From Chloroflexota bacterium (lineage in GTDB: Bacteria > Chloroflexota > Limnocylindria > Limnocylindrales > CSP1-4), in assembly GCA_013695505.1 (NCBI GenBank), contig JACDAH010000464.1, forward strand, positions 1 through 7,261: a stretch of 7,261 nucleotides of DNA. Reading direction: 5' to 3'. Of this stretch, positions 5,698 through 7,261 are shown piece by piece. A program made the translations under genes and the position numbers. Below the pieces are notes generated by a model. It had not been told where the DNA came from. It saw only the letters and a list, made by a program, of their open reading frames with translations, and made no database searches. Positions within the stretch are counted from its first letter, which is position 1, and each line of letters starts with the position of its first letter.

Positions 5698-7261
5698 GCC
5701 CGGCGCGGCCGGCGGAGGAGGTCGAGCATGAGCCCGATCATGGCGGGCAGCTCCCCGATCCGCAACAGGGCCGACGCGGCGGCAGATGTCAGGAGCCAGA
5801 CAATGCCGACGGCAAGGATCCGGATCAGGATGCCGATCCGGCCTGGGTCGGTGCCCATCGCGAGCTGGAGCCCGGCCCACACCCCGGCCGATGCCGCGGC
5901 GCCCGCGATCGCGACGACCAGCGAGCGCAATCCGAGCGACAGGAGCGGGCCGAACGCGAGCTCGGGAAGGCTCCGCTTGAGGAGCGTGAGAAGGACGATC
6001 GTCTCGATCCAGGCCGCGATCGCGATCGCGAGGCCGAGCCCCGGCAGGCCCATCGGCCCGACGAGGATGCCCGCCAGAATGGAGTTGATCAGGACAGCCA
6101 GGATGGCCGCTGCAACGGGCGTTCTCGTGTCCTGGCGGGCGTAGAACGCCCGGGCGAGGATCGCGATCAGGGCGTGGGCGGTCAGCCCGAGGAGGAACAT
6201 CAGGAGGGTGTCCGAGGTCAGGCCGACCGCAGCCGGATCGAGCCTGCCCTGGCCGAACAGCAGCTCGACGATGTCGTGGCGGAGGACGATCGCGATGCCT
6301 GTGATCGGCAGCATCATGTACAGGACGAGCCGGATCGCCCGCGACATCAGGGCGGCGAACTCCTCGAGGTTGCCGGTCGCGGCCCCGCGCGCGAGCGACG
6401 GCAGAACGACGATCCCGAGCGGCACCCCGATCACCCCGATCGGGATCTGGAGCAGGGTGAACGCCGTGTTGAACGCCGTGACCGCACCCTGCTGAAGGGT
6501 CGAGGCCAGCGAGGTCACGACGACAAACGTGATCTGCCCGGCGCCGAGCCCGAGTGCCCGCGGCGCCATCAGCTTCAATGCCTGGCGGGCCTGGGGGTCC
6601 TTCGTGTCGATGTCGCGGTCATACCGGAAGCCGAGGCTCCGGAGCGGTACCACCTGAACGAGGAGATGAGCGAGCGATCCGGCGACGACACCGACCGCCA
6701 GGCCGGTGACGCCGAGGCCCGGGGCCAGGAGCAGGGCCGCCCCGATGATCGCGAGGTTGTAGACGATCGGCGCGATCGCCGACGCCGCGAACCGGCCCTT
6801 GGCATTCAGGACACTCGTGACGAGCGAGCCGAGGGCGAGGAAGATCGGGCTCAGGATCATGATCCGGGTGAGGTCCACGGTTCGCGCCCAACGGATCTCG
6901 TCCCAGCCCGGCGCGATGATCGAGGGGATGATCAACGGGGCCGCGATGAAGACCATCACGCCGAGGACGATCAGTCCGACCAGCATCAGATTCGCGATCG
7001 TCGACACGACCCGCCAGGCGCGGGCGGTCTCGTCGGTGGCGAACAGGCCGGACAGGATCGGGATGACCGCCGAGCTCAGGGCGCCGGCGGCGACGAGCTG
7101 GAAGACGAGGTCGGGCAGGCGGAACGCCGCGAAGAACTCGTCGAGCCGGTCGATGTCGGCCGCGCCGCCGAACGCGTTGACGATGACCACGACCCTGACC
7201 CAGCCGAGGACGCGCGAGACCAGGAACGCGCCGGAGACGATCAACCCGGCCCGGGCGAGGG
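5694..7261 (-). CDS. murJ: Lipid II flippase MurJ (MVF family), 5' end cut off by window edge
   Basis: Integral inner-membrane flippase that moves undecaprenyl-PP-MurNAc(pentapeptide)-GlcNAc to the outer face for peptidoglycan assembly. About 521 residues are visible, with some 14 hydrophobic helices. Family signatures, counted from the TTG at 7244: SRVLGWVR (10-17), DEFFAAFRLPDL (35-46), GALSSAVIPIL (54-64), APRALGLGAGQI (227-238), IPIGVIGVPLGIVVLPSLARG (267-287, split here only by length: IPIGVIGV then PLGIVVLPSLARG) and RAFYARQDTRTPV (365-377). The frame stays open through LARAG to the edge, and such residues normally precede this motif in MurJ, so the TTG is probably internal and the true start lies outside. 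The position of the E. coli central-cavity Arg270 appears to be Thr263. The protein ends in an Arg-rich cytoplasmic tail. The TGA overlaps the GTG start of the next gene. Identification as MurJ rather than another MATE-like exporter is strong. Confidence 0.93.
   Translation of the reverse strand, partial: LARAGLIVSGAFLVSRVLGWVRVVVIVNAFGGAADIDRLDEFFAAFRLPDLVFQLVAAGALSSAVIPILSGLFATDETARAWRVVSTIANLMLVGLIVLGVMVFIAAPLIIPSIIAPGWDEIRWARTVDLTRIMILSPIFLALGSLVTSVLNAKGRFAASAIAPIVYNLAIIGAALLLAPGLGVTGLAVGVVAGSLAHLLVQVVPLRSLGFRYDRDIDTKDPQARQALKLMAPRALGLGAGQITFVVVTSLASTLQQGAVTAFNTAFTLLQIPIGVIGVPLGIVVLPSLARGAATGNLEEFAALMSRAIRLVLYMMLPITGIAIVLRHDIVELLFGQGRLDPAAVGLTSDTLLMFLLGLTAHALIAILARAFYARQDTRTPVAAAILAVLINSILAGILVGPMGLPGLGLAIAIAAWIETIVLLTLLKRSLPELAFGPLLSLGLRSLVVAIAGAAASAGVWAGLQLAMGTDPGRIGILIRILAVGIVWLLTSAAASALLRIGELPAMIGLMLDLLRRPRRA

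Larger units (their letters stand above)
216..7261 (-). other. Probable six-gene envelope operon
   Basis: Six same-strand genes run without any intergenic space beyond 7 bases. Junctions: murJ/FemAB-2 share GTGA, FemAB-2/FemAB-1 share TTGA, FemAB-1/murE are 7 bases apart, murE/permease share ATGA, and permease/DUF2993 share the A of TGATG. I found no convincing promoter or terminator inside. The promoter is therefore probably to the right of the window, at or before murJ. Confidence 0.8.

Noticed and set aside
5698..5880. N-terminal extension of FemAB-2
   Set aside because: The 61 extra residues lie over the murJ coding end, are Arg/Pro/His-rich and match nothing in FemAB proteins. The GTG at 5697 gives a normal length and a coupled start.
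6016..6030. GCGATCGC palindromes resembling cyanobacterial HIP1 sites (also near 1671, 2000, 5907 and 6773)
   Set aside because: Several fall on Ala-Ile-Ala-type codon runs, and their number looks like part of the general GATC excess. No cyanobacterial gene context is present.
4255..6144. Long plus-strand open frame opposite FemAB-2 and murJ
   Set aside because: Low-complexity Arg/Gly/Pro translation, antisense to conserved genes and crossing two gene boundaries; a compositional shadow.
7242..7244. TTG as the true start of murJ
   Set aside because: The frame stays open upstream with residues (LARAG) that fit the usual MurJ N-terminus, so the start is probably beyond the edge.
1..7261. CRISPR array, tRNA, rRNA, insertion sequence, integrase or toxin-antitoxin genes
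   Set aside because: I looked for direct repeats with spacers, cloverleaf sequences, terminal inverted repeats and small paired genes and found none. The coding space is filled by the operon.

Overview
The window is a compact, high-GC (roughly two thirds G+C by eye) stretch of bacterial chromosome. Every convincing gene lies on the minus strand. Read in transcription order, from high to low coordinates, it holds: the C-terminal bulk of a lipid II flippase (murJ, running off the right edge); two consecutive FemAB-family aminoacyl-tRNA-dependent peptidyltransferases; a MurE-type UDP-MurNAc-tripeptide synthetase; a ten-helix EamA/DMT permease; and a small membrane-anchored DUF2993 (LmeA-like) protein. 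Stop and start codons overlap at four of the five junctions (GTGA, TTGA, ATGA, TGATG) and the fifth has a 7-base gap, so these six genes look like one translationally coupled operon.

The common theme is late peptidoglycan precursor biosynthesis. MurE adds the third (diamino) residue of the stem peptide. FemAB-type enzymes add amino acids to the side chain of that residue. MurJ flips the finished lipid II. The MurE selectivity loop reads EDPR instead of the meso-DAP-type DNPR, and branching enzymes sit next to it. This raises the possibility of an L-ornithine or L-lysine cell wall with an interpeptide branch, but the sequence alone does not settle it. The EamA and DUF2993 genes have no assigned substrate; their position suggests an envelope role.

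The leftmost 215 bases hold no complete gene. They contain back-to-back inverted repeats just after the DUF2993 stop, an AT-richer TATCCT box 7 bases before an ATG, and a 40-codon open frame that runs off the left edge and may be the start of a separate, possibly leaderless, gene.

Lineage cannot be proven from this window. High GC, a murE displaced from the division/cell-wall (dcw) cluster, and a MurJ/FemAB/FemAB/MurE group suggest Chloroflexota (soil or freshwater Limnocylindria-like); a high-GC actinobacterium is the main alternative. I saw no mobile element, tRNA, rRNA, CRISPR array or phage gene. The window reads as a well-ordered housekeeping envelope operon with a few unusual residues, not as an obvious new system.
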